Counted from the first letter of the stretch, positions 46,113 through 57,689 are shown. The stretch: 64,000 nt of DNA from Hypomyces perniciosus (GCA_008477525.1 SPDT01000002.1:806001-870000), one strand, 5' to 3'. Notes: generated from the letters alone by a model not told the origin. Numbers and translations are program-made.

Positions 46113-47330
46113 TATTTTGACATTCAGCGAGAAGGTTGTAAGCGTCAGCAAGTTAGTGCAGATTATGCCGGATAAGTGAAGCTTTTAGGTAGTACCTAGT
46201 AAATAGATTGCAGTGGTTACAATGTTGTTGTCGCGTAAAGCGGATCGTATAGTCAGCACATTCACTTCACTATACGGGCCGAAAGGCACCTCAATTGCAG
46301 CTCTATTCATCTCTCCCGTCGATGTCTGAAGAACCATAATATCCCCTGATCACTGATAGTTTCCCGGCCAGCTAATTTATAGTGCTAGAAGAACGCGTCG
46401 CGTTCTTCTTCTCCACCCTTTTAGTCCCTCCTTGAGTTCCACATCGTAATCTCCTTCGTGTCATCTTCATCGGGCTTTTCCCACGTTATCCAACAGTTGT
46501 CGGGAGATTTTGGTTACCTGGCCCGACCTACCTAAAAACAGGATTTATGTCTTTTATATCACTACCTCACAAGCACCCGTTCCGATTCGCAGTAGTATTT
46601 ATTAATAGCGCCTTACTATCAATTCCCATGAAGAAACCAAACCTCGATTTATGTTGGCAGACGAATAGGGCGTAGTCACTAGGCGAGCTATGTCACAGAT
46701 TCGAAAAGAACAAAGGTTGCTCTGGTGAATCAACTTTGTTATCGACTGGTTAGTATCTATGCTATTGGCTAAGGAGATCGTTAAGCCGCTGCTCAGTCCC
46801 GATAAAGTTGATCCTAACTCGAAGGATAAAGGCGGCCGAACGCCGCTTTCATGGGCAGCAGCAGTGACGGATAATGAGGTGGTCGTCAGACCATTAGAGC
46901 AAGAACGTACTGAGCTACTGGCTAGCTAGGATATAATTATTGAAAAGGGCGGGAAGGGCGTGGATAATAAGACGGAGGAGGGTAGGATAAGTATGCGGTA
47001 TCCATATTTATTGTTGTTTTATTATTAGACGTCTATAGTATAGAGTAGGAAGCGATTCAACCTTTCCTAGCCCAACCCAATAAATCTAAGGTTGTCGAAG
47101 GGCTGATTTAGGTTCGAGTTACTGCAACAAGCTTTCCAGCAACTTTCGCCGGACTGTCTTCCCCAGGCACAGCACGTGGCACATATATGACGAATTCAAA
47201 ATTCGAAATTTCAAGTCTATGAGGGTTTCTACCATTCCTGATCTTCGATGTGCCAAGTACCCGAAATCAAGGTACTCTCCAGAGGTTTGCGCTCTTTCCT
47301 CGTCGCCAGATATCATCCCCCCCGGTTATA
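46113..47330. other. Intergenic with an ankyrin scrap
   Basis: Contains a 21-bp near-palindrome (GAAGAACGCG-T-CGCGTTCTTC) at about 46,388-46,408 and the ankyrin remnant listed next. It should also carry the F-box gene's promoter. Nothing else is visible. Confidence 0.5.
46768..46920 (+). pseudogene. Ankyrin-repeat fragment
   Basis: The plus strand reads AKEIVKPLLSPDKVDPNSKD followed by KGGRTPLSWAAAVTDNEVVV. The (D/N)...GRTPLSWAA core is the typical fungal ankyrin signature. It is an isolated piece of about 1.5 repeats with no start, no flanking repeats and a stop soon after. It is probably the last trace of an ankyrin or NLR gene. Confidence 0.55.
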
Positions 47331-48940
47331 ATGCCAGGCACTTGCGGTTTCTCCTGCAAACGTCGCAGAATGATTCTCCGCAGCTCCACGAGACCAAAAG
47401 CCTTGACATGGATATCTCTGCCCACAGAGATCCGCCTCATGATCTTGGAGACGATCGCATACCAGAAATATCCTGGCTGGGCTTCTCTTGCATCTGTCTG
47501 CAGAGAATGGCAGGCTGCTTTAGAGAAGAAGAATTTCTACAAGCTAAAGCTACGAGTACCTTGTCTTGATGATTTTGAATCTATGGTTCCACCGCAGAAG
47601 AGAGGGCTCATTTACCATATTTGGCTCGACATTGAGTTACCAAGATACACGTCCAGATGTTGCTCAAAACGAAGTTCGCCGTCGGCGAAGAACAGCTCCA
47701 TCGTTAGTGATGGGATATGGAAGCTGTTTTCCATTCTCAGTATTTGGAAGCCAGCAAATAACTTGACATTGGAGCTCAATGTACTCTCCCCCAGCGACTC
47801 GGGACATTGGTTCAAGAACCTGTACTTCTCTTCTGATCATGTTGAGGATGACGAGGACACAATACCTTATGCACGAGAGACTGGCATTCCATGTCATGAC
47901 CCGCAGCATGGCTGGATCCATGGTCAACAGGTCACAGCTCCTCCAAGATCAGCCATGCTACGACTCTTCCGACCTATCCTGTTAGAGTTCCGCGAAACGC
48001 TTCCTCGAGTTGAAGCAGTCACCTGCCTCATTATCCGTCGACAACTTCGTCGTTGCATTTCCCCATTGGGATTGGGCTTTTTACTCAGCAGATTTGATCG
48101 CCTGGAGCACATGTTCTATGAGCCATGGGCGCCATATGAAAGTATGGGCAGAGAATTCAATGACAGAGGTATGCATCCACGCCTGCAGCAGGAATCGCGA
48201 TTTCTTCTTCTTATCATGTCAAACGTATTCCGATCATCCCCCGCTCACGTTTGGGGATAGGTCTCTCTTTTACAATGCGAAATAACCTTCCCAAGACTCT
48301 CAACAGACTGTTGGTGTTTGAGGACTCCCATGAATTCTACGATGCATTACCACAGCGGGCTATCCAGATACCCTTATTCAATTTAACTGGTCCTGGCGAA
48401 GGGATTGATGCGGCCTTTGCCTCCAAAAGTCTGGACTTACAACACGTTGCCGTCTCCTTCATAGTCAATGCCGAGGAACTCTTTCGACATTGTCTGTCGA
48501 CGTGGAGCTGGTCACACCTGCAGTCTCTGGCGCTCATATCGCAGCTCTTGCGGAATGATTGGGGAAAGCGCGAGAAGATCGAACCTTTGCTATGCCGAGC
48601 CGGGGTTCTTGTACGGCAGATGCCCAAGATACACACATTTGTGCTTTGGAATGGCGGAAAGGCCCACGCCTGTGCATTCATATATCGTGTGGACAGAGAC
48701 GGTGCGTCCATCACATGGCGTGGGACGTGGCATCTAGAGATGAGCCCTCGTATGGTCAAGTCGTGGCAAACCGCTGCCTCGACACTGTCTTCTTCTGAAC
48801 TTCAAATAAAGCAGGAGCGCATTCAAGGCGTCATAAGATCTCATGGAGATGCCATCCATCATTTGGAACTGCCCTGCCAAGTCATTGATCCTGCATCACT
48901 TTGGCAGATCCGGAGGGAAGGAGGAAGCTTAGTGCAGTAA
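47331..48940 (+). CDS. F-box protein with DUF6546-type C-terminal domain
   Basis: Probably a substrate-recognition subunit of an SCF ubiquitin ligase. The start is the ATG at 47,331 (the in-frame GTG at 47,250 is not used). Exons 47331-48168 and 48261-48940 give 505 residues; the donor is GTATGC and the 92-bp intron ends GGGGATAG. The F-box lies at about residues 25-75 (LTWISLPTEIRLMILE, then WASLASVCREWQAAL). The C-terminal half carries the conserved blocks HTFVLWNGGKAHACAFIY, ITWRGTWHLEMSPR and HGDAIHHLELPCQVIDPASL before WQIRRE. These are the hallmark of a fungal F-box family often annotated with DUF6546. A related gene on the opposite strand lies 4.5 kb to the right. The target is unknown. 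No defect is seen. Confidence 0.82.
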
Positions 48941-49857
48941 TATGACATCGCAACTGTCCATTCAGTCCTTTTCATGATGTGGTGCGGACCGTCAAGAAGG
49001 TTGGTCGATGTCCGCCGACCGTGCTTCAGCTGCAACTCCCTTTCCCCTTGAGCATCGCCAGATATTCATGTACCCACGGAAATGGTTGTTTCTCTACATG
49101 CTCATTTTCATTCCGATTCATGAAGTGGTGTAGAGCTTCTGGAATTGGCGTATGTAGTCTTCCGATGTGCCCCAAGACCGGACGTTGGTGGCAAAGAGAT
49201 TTGTCGTTAAAGGTGAAGTCCTTTTAGTGGGTTTCCAGAGGACCCACCAACGGGTGGTGTTATTACTACTCGTACTCCATACTCCGTATTATTCCTCCTA
49301 TTCACGCTCTTCCCACTTTATTTCATCCTACTCGTATTCTTCCTACTTGTACATAGTTGTCAGATAACATCCGTCTTAGTATTGGAAAGGGGGCTAGTCC
49401 CGCTGGCTAACTTTTAGGTCTTGTGTCGCCCCAGAATGCCTTACTAGTATTATAACAACGTTCAGGCATCCCCGTCTAAATAGCCTCACTAGGCTATATT
49501 CTTACTATTCCCTCCGCCGTATACGAGTTGTCCCCATGTGCTTACATCCGACAACACAAATATCTAAATCATAATCGCCGAAACCTCGTACAAGCCGAAA
49601 CCCCAACAATCAAGTCATTTTATTCTCCCACTATGCTCTTGTGAACTACACCTTCTCGTTGGTCGCAATGACCCGCAATAATCTCGCTAATAAGCCTTCA
49701 CACGGTCAACGGGATACCGCACTTGGTTATAGTATAGAGAAAGGAGGGTGAGTGGGCCGCTTGAAGAATACGAGTAGGAAGAATACGAGTAGGAAGAACA
49801 CTCGGAGGAGACCATAAACTGGAGAGTTTCTAGGTTACATATTAGTTGGTAACTGGT
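48941..49857. other. Intergenic with MITE fragment and inverted TACTCGTATTCTTCC motifs
   Basis: The motif TCCTACTCGTATTCTTCCTA near 49,325 recurs in inverted orientation twice in tandem at about 49,765-49,798. It may mark the ends of a degraded element of about 470-500 bp. No gene is supported. Confidence 0.45.
49230..49254. mobile_element. 25-nt fragment of the 7.66-kb MITE terminus
   Basis: The 25 nt beginning GGTTTCCAGAGG and ending CCACCAACGGG are identical to the inverted left end of the element at 7,663-7,962. No second terminus or TA duplication is found beside it, so it is a remnant. Confidence 0.6.
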
Positions 49858-49869
49858 TAATATATATAT
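49858..49869 (+). promoter_or_regulatory. TATA-like box of the WSC gene
   Basis: TAATATATATAT sits about 65-75 bp upstream of the ATG at 49,934. Confidence 0.4.
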
Positions 49870-49933
49870 GCAAGGCTGAGCGCAGAAGTCGGCCTAATAG
49901 AAGATTTCCCAAACTGCCTCAGAGCTAGTTGAA

Positions 49934-52656
49934 ATGGCAACCCTTATACCTATTCCTTACAGCCTTATCCGCGCAGGCATTTTCCTCCTGCTGTGGACTG
50001 TCTGCTTGGCTGCAGCTGCGCCCAAAATCAGCAATATAGTGCCTAAGCGAGGCATATCTGAAGACCCTTCCTGCCCGGACGGCTGGCTCTGTAAATCTCA
50101 GAGGTGCGAAGCGACCTGCCCTGCGGGGGAAGTTTGCATTGCGTTCGAGGGCACCCTTACATGCGCACCGGAAGGCCAGACTTGGTGTGCACTCAATCCA
50201 GGCACATTCGAAGCAGTAGAGTGCCAGAATGGCGGTGTTTGCTGGTGCGTCTAACTGAACTATTCCTAAGCATATTCACTTTCTCTTATCACTAATTTCT
50301 CTCTAGCCACGGCAACTGCTATAAACCTGGTACAGTATGCTGCGATAACCCTGCTATCCACTGTGCTATTGGCGACTTATGCCTTGCCTGTCCGGGCAGC
50401 GAGACTTGCATAACTGGAGCATCTACATGTGCCGCCAGTGGTACCCCTCAGTCTACGACGATACAACAAACAACAACGACAAGGGCGACAGCAACAATAA
50501 CATCGGGTGTGCCTGTCAAGCCTACGATCGTACAGCAGGATGGAAACTTCAAGTATAAAGGATGCTTCGTTGATACTGTCGGTTCCCGTGCGTTGGTTGT
50601 TGGCAATAGAACCGATGCAAGTTCAACGGGCATGACAGTTGAGAAATGTGTGGCATTAGCGAAGCAACAAAACCTGCGCTATGCCGGCGTTGAAGTCGGC
50701 TCGCAATGCTATTTTGGAAATACCCTCTACACTAATAATAAAGCTTCAAATAGCGACTGCAGTACTGTTTGCGCTGGCGCGCCTAATGAGCTTTGCGGCG
50801 AAGACAATAGGCTGCAGGTCTATGAGGATACAACATGGAGCGACCCGACTTTAGATGAACTTACAGAGGTCTTGCTGCAATACAATAGCACCTTATTTGA
50901 GTTGCAGAAACTTACTGCCCAATACAAAAACCTTATTCAGCGGTGGGCAGATCAGCAGAACAGCAATAACAAAAAACCATGGTTATCCAGGAGGCAAAGC
51001 CAAACTATAACGCTTACAGAGCTAGATGATGGATTAAGGGACGTCGAAAGACGGTATCCTGAACTACGGCGTTTATTAGGTATGTTGCCTATCTAATCTT
51101 TCTTTACAGTTTTGCCCCTAACCTTATATATAGAGCGCGCAGCAGAGAATGGAGGTGTGATTTACATTCGCGGAGCCAGCAGAGATGTTATACGGCCAGG
51201 CCAGAATAACCCTTTTATTGACGCGCCTACTCTGGAAAATGCACAGCACGCTTTTGATATTCCCCTTAACCCTATTAGAAACGTGCAAAGCGCAATAGAA
51301 GATGATCTGCAGTCTATTGCCGACTCAACCACGCCGCTTTTAAACACAGCCAGGGACTTGCAAGTTGCAGGCACAGCGGTAAGCTGCCCGCAATATTATA
51401 TCCTGTGATTTTCAACTAACTATTAATCTAATAGAATAATGCTATTGGCATAATTAGCGGTACTACTCTTGCGGCTATAGCAGTTGGTCAAGGCCTGTGT
51501 AAGTATATCTTAGTCTCTTGGCGATTATCTTGACGATATATAAGATGAACAAGGGACTAACTGTATTACTCCCCATTCAGTTGCGCTCCTAGCCTTGATA
51601 TTCCTTCATCTGCATCCTTCAGGCAACACCAGTCAGCCACCGCCATCGCAATCCCATTCGATAACAGTTACCACAACATTCTCAGCGACAACAGTCTCAG
51701 CGACAACAAGCACTACTTCTACCTCAACGGCCCCCCAGCTTTGCTCAGCTGATGGACCATGCGATGGTTTCGGATGTTTGCCAACACCACAGCCTGCCGG
51801 ACGAGCAATTCCTACCAACGCACCAGTCAAGCGGCAGCTTCCTCGACCAGCTGGAAACAGCCCGGCGCAAATGGATACATTTGTTTTGAACGAGATTGCA
51901 TCCGCAGAGAAAGTACCGCATCGATATTCGCCTAATAGAATAGGAATGTCATCAGCAGTTGCAAAACAACTCCTAGATCAGCCATTTAGCCTTGCAGTTA
52001 CTGGGCTATATGGTTGTACTGCAGTTGTAGTAGTATCAGCATTCGCTATTTATTTTACGCATTTCTTCGAAGCTCCGTCTTTCCAAAGCCGAGAAAACTT
52101 CGAGGAAGATGTCCTCGATGGACTAATTCACGGCGATAACTCCGGTCAATTACCTAGTCTAAGGGCACTCGCATCTCCTGATCAGGAGGGTGCTTGGTTC
52201 CAGGATGAATCAAGACCGAAAATCTTTATTATCACGCCTAAGCCTCGATCAGGTAATGGAGACCTTGAATACAGTCAAAAGATTGACCAACTATCAGACG
52301 AATTGGAACAGATGCTACCAGGCGCCCCACAAACTATCGTTCCATATCAAATCAAATTCGACCTGCACTCTTACCAAAATACAGCTTCTGGGAAAGTTTT
52401 GTTTCAGTATGACAATAAGGATAGCTGCGGTGCAACTCAATATGCCGCTTACAACCTCTGGATCGAAAATGATCCCAGTCCAGAGACCGGGTCATGGCAA
52501 GCTTTACCTTGGCAGCAGGGTGAACAAAATTCGCCGCATAAAAGACAGGCTTGTACCCGCACAACGGAAGGGCCGTCTCAGTCAGCCACACCCACACGAT
52601 CAACCTTTACAGTTTCTCTGACCAAGACGCCCATTTTCTCATCTGTCGGACCATAG
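49934..52656 (+). CDS. Secreted Cys-rich WSC-domain protein
   Basis: Five exons: 49934-50244, 50307-51079, 51110-51378, 51435-51498 and 51581-52656. All phases join. A signal peptide covers residues 1 to about 29. A Cys-rich region follows (CPDGWLCKSQRCEATCPAG, CCHGNCYKPGTVCCDNP), then a Thr-rich linker. The WSC carbohydrate-binding domain (FKYKGCFVDT ... AGVEVGSQCYFGN ... CSTVCAGAPNELCGEDNRL) comes next. A heptad-like segment (LTEVLLQYNSTLFELQKLTA), a short hydrophobic stretch, a Ser/Thr linker and a conserved C-terminal domain follow (FSLAVTGLYGCTAVVVVSAF ... HFFEAPSF ... PKIFIITPKP). I do not recognise the function of that last domain. The protein is probably extracellular or wall-associated. 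Intron 2 is just 30 nt (51,080-51,109); without splicing a TAA ends the protein after WSC. Other exon joins are well supported. Confidence 0.78.
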
Positions 52657-53457
52657 GGTACAATAACAAGAGTGATAGAGTCTGGATAAGCTAGGTAGCT
52701 GGTTATACGCTGTGGGCATACTGGCGATATGCTATAGATAGCCAGCTTAGGGGTAGCAAGGTGACTGTATTGATCTCTGAGCTTCCTTCTTCCCTTCGGG
52801 GCAGGCGAATCTCTACGGGCAGGAAAACCCAGGGCAGCGTGTTTTCTCTCTGGGGTATATGCTAGATCATTTTGTGGTCTTCAGCGTTGTTTTCTACATT
52901 GGCGATCACAAGGATTCTTACAATATTAATATTATTTAATTAATTATAAATAATATATATTTTGTCGAGGGAGAAATGCACACACACACACACACATAAA
53001 CATAAACCACACCCAAGCAAACTTATAGGTAAGACGTGCGGGAAGCGGGACAGGCTGATCCATCGCCAGGTAGCCACATCGGAGGCTCTTGGGCCCGCTG
53101 GACGGCAGCAGTGGCCGAGACCACGCGGCCGGAACGAAGTGTCTGGCCTAAGGCGAGTATTACAGTTAGTTTAGACTTTATCAATATCGGTATAGGAACA
53201 AGTAAAGTTGTCAGCATCTCCGTGAACACGAGCTGCTATCGTCTGTGACTCGGAGACGTTCCATCTTAAATGAATGTTGGCGTATTGATGCCAAAGCTTG
53301 AATGGAGTAAGCGTAAGAGTGGATCGCGGGCAGGCGAAGACGAGTCGACGTTCAGAAAAGGTTTGGAGGAAATGGGAACAGATGAGCCGTGAATGGATGG
53401 GATACTTACATTGGCGATGGTGATGGTGATGGATAGTGAAATCTGTGACGGTTGAAG
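52657..53457. other. Intergenic, converging 3' flanks
   Basis: Contains an AT block at 52,921-52,965 followed by a (CA)n microsatellite at 52,979-52,996. No coding gene is supported. Confidence 0.55.
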
Positions 53458-54604
53458 TCATGCGCTACTCCAATCTCTCCCCTCCCTCCGTATCTGCCAC
53501 AAGGATACAGGATCAATCACCCCACACGGCAAATCCAATTGATAGATAGCATCGCCATGGGAACCGATAGTATCGCCAAATAGGTGGTGCTTCTTAACCC
53601 GAAGTTTAGATCGAGTAGACTCAGAGGCAACACTTTCCCATGCCTCTATTAGATGAGGCTGTAGGTCTAGGTCCCACGTACTGCGCCATGTGATCGAATT
53701 GTCTTCCTTAAGATATATGAATGCGCAAGCTTCTCCCTTTCTGCCGTTCCATAGTGCCATGGTATGCAACCTCGGCATACTCAGCGCAGCTACCCCAGCA
53801 TCAGATAATAGATCAGAAAGCTCCCTATGGTTTACTGTGAGAGTGAGAAGTTGCGATGTTAACACTAGAGACTGCAGGAAATTCCAAGTCCATAGTGGCT
53901 GACGTGCTTCGAAGAAATGTCGAGCATCAGCCATATATGAGACGGAAAGTTGTTCAAGGTCAAGACTTCTGGAGGCCAAAGCCGCACCGACCGAAGGATC
54001 CGGGATCCGGGTAGGATGTATTGGAAAAATCGATATCGGGCTTCTTTGAAGTGATGTAATATAGTCATCATTGAAATCTTCGAATAGTGATATTCGCTTG
54101 AGCATCTTTGGTAGGCTGGCCTCGATCATGAGTTTGTATTCTATATACAAGTTAGTAGCCTAAGGCATTGGACGGGGACTTGAGGTGGTAGTGGTGGTAA
54201 TGTTGGGGGAGGTGATTTTGTCTTTATTGTCAATATATATACACACCCCTATCGTATCTTCCCTGTATTATTCCAGTCCATAGTCGCCATGGCTCGTAAA
54301 CCATACACTCTAGCCGGGGAAGCTTGTCTAATAGAAGCTGTAGAGTTGTGGGAGCAAATCGACGACGGAGTTGTCGACGTAATATAAAACTCGTGACTAT
54401 ATGAACCTCGGGTAATTCTTCCGGGAAACGAAGGTCAATCCTCGGGAAGAGTCGCGATATAGCTGTTCCATCGGGAGTCGCAGCCTGTCGGCCATTGATC
54501 CAACCATGCTTTGGGTCATGCCACCTAGTAGTGACTTCCTGTGACTGGTGTGCAGGTTCAAAAATTATATCCTCATCCTCACCATTGGCTCCGAGGTCCG
54601 GCAT
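53458..54604 (-). CDS. DUF6546-type protein, F-box missing (truncated paralogue)
   Basis: Exons 54604-54247 and 54140-53458 join across a 106-bp intron (GTGTGT...ATATAG) to give 346 residues. It aligns with the C-terminal two thirds of the F-box protein at 47.3-48.9 kb: HDPKHGWINGRQ, FILRRQLRRRFAP, MPRLHTMALWNGRKGEACAF, ITWRSTWDLDLQP and HGDAIYQLDLPCGVIDPVSL. The intron position is shared. The N-terminal F-box and about 130 residues are absent; the ATG at 54,604 precedes MPDLGANGEDEDIIFEP. Either it is a 5'-truncated copy using an internal ATG or an F-box-less variant. No frame damage is seen inside. Without an F-box it should not bind Skp1. Confidence 0.72.
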
Positions 54605-54908
54605 CTTTGAACTCTATTCTTGAAGTCTCTTAAGGGCGGAATTACAGTATATTCTCATAGAATAGAATTATTTCGTAACCGTTTACTTCATAGATATCAA
54701 TCGGGTGTCCAACGATAGTTTAAAAAGGGGTGAAATCTCGGCACTTGGTCTATTATGTCAGCAGTTTTTCAGCTGCCCCTCGCCAAGTTCAGAGTCATTC
54801 GGCCAAAAAAAAAGTCATCGTGGGGTCGCGTCTTGTGGAATACTACTACTAAATGCTGGCCATAAAGCCACCGCGCTCTTTGCCTTTTTCTTCCCCTATG
54901 CCTCGCTG

Positions 54909-57689
54909 ATGGAATCATGGGTTTCTCAGCGCATCGCCAACTCTGTGTCACGTCTGCCGAATTCACTCAGTAGATATCGACAGCTCCGCGGCGCAAACCT
55001 TCACACTCGATGCGCTCGACCTCGATCTTGTCCCACGACAGCACCTCTAAGATACTCACGGCCGTGTATTCAGCATAATTGCGAAGCTAGAAGAGCTGTA
55101 AGAACATACACGGGGATATTCAATAATCACCACGATCCAACCACAATGGCGACAACTGTCGAAGTCGCCTCCGTCCCCTCAGCCGACACCCCGGGCTCCT
55201 CCATCTACATCCACCATGACAAGCGCTCCTACGTATTCGGACGAGTCTCAGAGGGCACGCAGAGGGCTTTTGGAAGCCGCAAGATATCCATGGGCGGCAC
55301 TGAACAAGTCTTTCTCAGTGGTAGTGTAAGCTGGGAACAGCTCGGCGGGCTATGCGGATACCTCCTCAGCGTGGGCGGCGCAATTGAGTCGGCCAAAGAG
55401 TTCAAAACGCTGGAGAATGCCAAGAGGGAGCAGAAGGGGCAGAAATTATTGAATCGCACGCGACATGCAGGAATTTGTGTACATGGCGCAGATAATCTGT
55501 GCCACACCCTCGCAGCTTGTCGGCCTGTTGTTTTTCGACAGCCCATTTGCGTGCGCACCTTGGAACATAGGGACGACCCCAGAGCTGTAGACCCTACAAA
55601 CCTAGAGCCTGACTGGTCAGACGATGCTATTCAGGTGTGGAAAATCCCAGCCCGGAGAGCAAGATCGAGCAGTCCGCAAAAACGACGCCACAGCAGCCAA
55701 AGCCGAGACGGAACCGATGCTACCGATAGTGATGCGGACAGCGCATTCAAGAAAAGATCTTCTATATCAGACCCAGAGGTTGCGAGTTGGATTGTCGAGA
55801 GAATCATGTTCAACGGTAGTCTGAACAACAGATCTGTATTATTGCCCATGAAGCTCAGCGAGGTCAAGCCCACAGACAAGGCGGTCTTTGTGGAAGATGG
55901 AATGCTGAAGCCATACAAAGGACCATATGCAACGGAGGGCGCAGAATTACCGAATCCTGAAGATACTGTTTGGCAGTTTCCAGGCGTGGGCGAAGTTGGT
56001 GTGGACGAAAGAAGCGACAATGTTTTGGCCATTAACCACTTCCCTCTTCCCCGGACAGCCTACAGCGAAACGTCCCTAAGCTACATTGTTAAATGCCATG
56101 AGCGTCGAGGCAAATTCAATGCCCCAGCTGCGAAAGCTCTTGGCGTGCAACCTAAAGACTTCAAGTTGTTGACAGCAGGCCAGAGTGTTGAAGGGAAAGA
56201 CGGCATGCTGGTAACCCCTGATATGGTGCTGGGCGAGCGCCAACCAGGAAAAGGCATCATCGTTGCGGATATCGGTAGCCGTGACTTTTTGGATTCCTTC
56301 ATGGAACGATCTGAGTGGAAAAACACCGAGCTGATGACCAACATCGCCGTCATGTATTGGATTCTGGGACCAGGCATGGCCGAGGAGACACGCATTCAGC
56401 AGTTTACCAAGGACCATCCTCAAATCAAGCATGTTTTCTGCGCTGAGGATACATGCCCTAACATGATTACACACCCTGGCGCTGCCACCATCCAAGCAAA
56501 GTTACGACGAATCGATCCCGACAGATTCCCAATACTCAAGTTCGATAACACAGTCCAATATCCGGCGCCACCAGCAGATTCTCCAATCGAGCTCGGCCGG
56601 GCAGGAAAGAAGCTTCAGTTGATGCCCCGGCTTGTGTTTGATGATCAGGCCATGGCTCCATTCCCCGATGTGATGGAGGCCTACAACTCGGTGGATGAAG
56701 AGGTCCTTTCCATGGCCGAAAAGGCCAAAGCAGAGGCAACAGATCCCGAATTTCTGGCACGAATCGAAAGGGAGGAGCAGGATATTCCTAACAGAGATGC
56801 AGAGATCATTCCCCTTGGAACAGGCTCATCTGTTCCCAGCAAATATCGCAACGTTTCTGCGACGCTGATTCGCGTCCCTGGGATAGGAAACTATCTACTG
56901 GACTGCGGCGAAGGCACACTGGGACAAATTCGACGGCTCTTCAACGCTGAAGAGGCTGCTGATGTTCTTCGCAATCTACGCTGCATCGTTATCAGTCACC
57001 CCCATGCTGACCACCACATGGGCACCCCTTCTCTCATTAAGGCATGGTATGAACAAACCTTGAAGGACAAAAGTAACGCCACACTAGCCATATCTTGCAT
57101 TGGACGATACCGAATCCTACTAGAGGAGCTATCACAAACCGAAGACATCGGATTCCATCGACTCCGATTCCCAAGCTGCCCCATCCCCAAGGAGAAAGAC
57201 AAAGACCTAACCACTCGCGAGGACCTCGGCGACGAAAACTTCGGCCTCGCATCCATCAAACGCATCCCCGTCCCCCACTGCTGGCGCTCCTACGCCACCC
57301 AGCTCGAACTCACCTCCGGCCTCAAAATAGCCTATTCAGGCGACTGCCGCCCTTCCAGGCTCTTCGCCCAAGAGTGTCGGGGCGCCCACCTCCTCGTCCA
57401 CGAGTGCACCTTTGGCGACGACAAGCAAGACCACGCCAAAGCCAAGAAACACTCCACCATGGCCGAAGCCCTGGGCGTGGCGCGTGAGATGAAGGCTCGG
57501 CGAACCCTGCTGACGCATTTCTCGCAGCGCTATTCCAAGTCGGATTCGCTGCGCAGGGAGCGCGTTGAGGGCGAGGAGCAGGCGGTGCTGTTGGCGTTTG
57601 ACTTTATGAGGGTCAAGTTGGGAGATTTTCAGAAGGCGGCGTGTTACATACCCGCTGTGCAGCGGTTAATGGAGAAGTTGGCCGATTGA
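54909..57689 (+). CDS. trz1: Long-form tRNase Z (tRNA 3' processing endonuclease)
   Basis: A zinc-dependent metallo-beta-lactamase-fold nuclease that removes 3' trailers from pre-tRNAs. It is a single exon; the first in-frame ATG is at 54,909 (926 residues). A second at 55,146 starts MATTVEVASVPSADTPG. The extra N-terminus (MESWVSQRIANSVSRLPNSL, Arg-rich, few acids) looks like a mitochondrial targeting sequence, so alternative starts may supply mitochondria and nucleus. The degenerate N-terminal half is typical of the long (ELAC2/Trz1) form. The C-terminal half has PLGTGSSVPSKYRNVSA, the zinc motif ISHPHADHHMG, AYSGDCRPS, LVHECTFGDD and LTHFSQRYS, all canonical. The gene is intact and is the first clearly conserved housekeeping gene from the left. 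Confidence 0.95.
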   Translation: MESWVSQRIANSVSRLPNSLSRYRQLRGANLHTRCARPRSCPTTAPLRYSRPCIQHNCEARRAVRTYTGIFNNHHDPTTMATTVEVASVPSADTPGSSIYIHHDKRSYVFGRVSEGTQRAFGSRKISMGGTEQVFLSGSVSWEQLGGLCGYLLSVGGAIESAKEFKTLENAKREQKGQKLLNRTRHAGICVHGADNLCHTLAACRPVVFRQPICVRTLEHRDDPRAVDPTNLEPDWSDDAIQVWKIPARRARSSSPQKRRHSSQSRDGTDATDSDADSAFKKRSSISDPEVASWIVERIMFNGSLNNRSVLLPMKLSEVKPTDKAVFVEDGMLKPYKGPYATEGAELPNPEDTVWQFPGVGEVGVDERSDNVLAINHFPLPRTAYSETSLSYIVKCHERRGKFNAPAAKALGVQPKDFKLLTAGQSVEGKDGMLVTPDMVLGERQPGKGIIVADIGSRDFLDSFMERSEWKNTELMTNIAVMYWILGPGMAEETRIQQFTKDHPQIKHVFCAEDTCPNMITHPGAATIQAKLRRIDPDRFPILKFDNTVQYPAPPADSPIELGRAGKKLQLMPRLVFDDQAMAPFPDVMEAYNSVDEEVLSMAEKAKAEATDPEFLARIEREEQDIPNRDAEIIPLGTGSSVPSKYRNVSATLIRVPGIGNYLLDCGEGTLGQIRRLFNAEEAADVLRNLRCIVISHPHADHHMGTPSLIKAWYEQTLKDKSNATLAISCIGRYRILLEELSQTEDIGFHRLRFPSCPIPKEKDKDLTTREDLGDENFGLASIKRIPVPHCWRSYATQLELTSGLKIAYSGDCRPSRLFAQECRGAHLLVHECTFGDDKQDHAKAKKHSTMAEALGVAREMKARRTLLTHFSQRYSKSDSLRRERVEGEEQAVLLAFDFMRVKLGDFQKAACYIPAVQRLMEKLAD

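Noticed and set aside
46388..46408. Perfect 10-bp inverted repeat with 1-nt spacer
   Set aside because: Isolated, no associated gene, terminator or repeat family visible; could be chance or an old element end.
54705..54908. Longer N-terminus for tRNase Z
   Set aside because: The frame is open but begins with GTG and has no ATG until 54,909.
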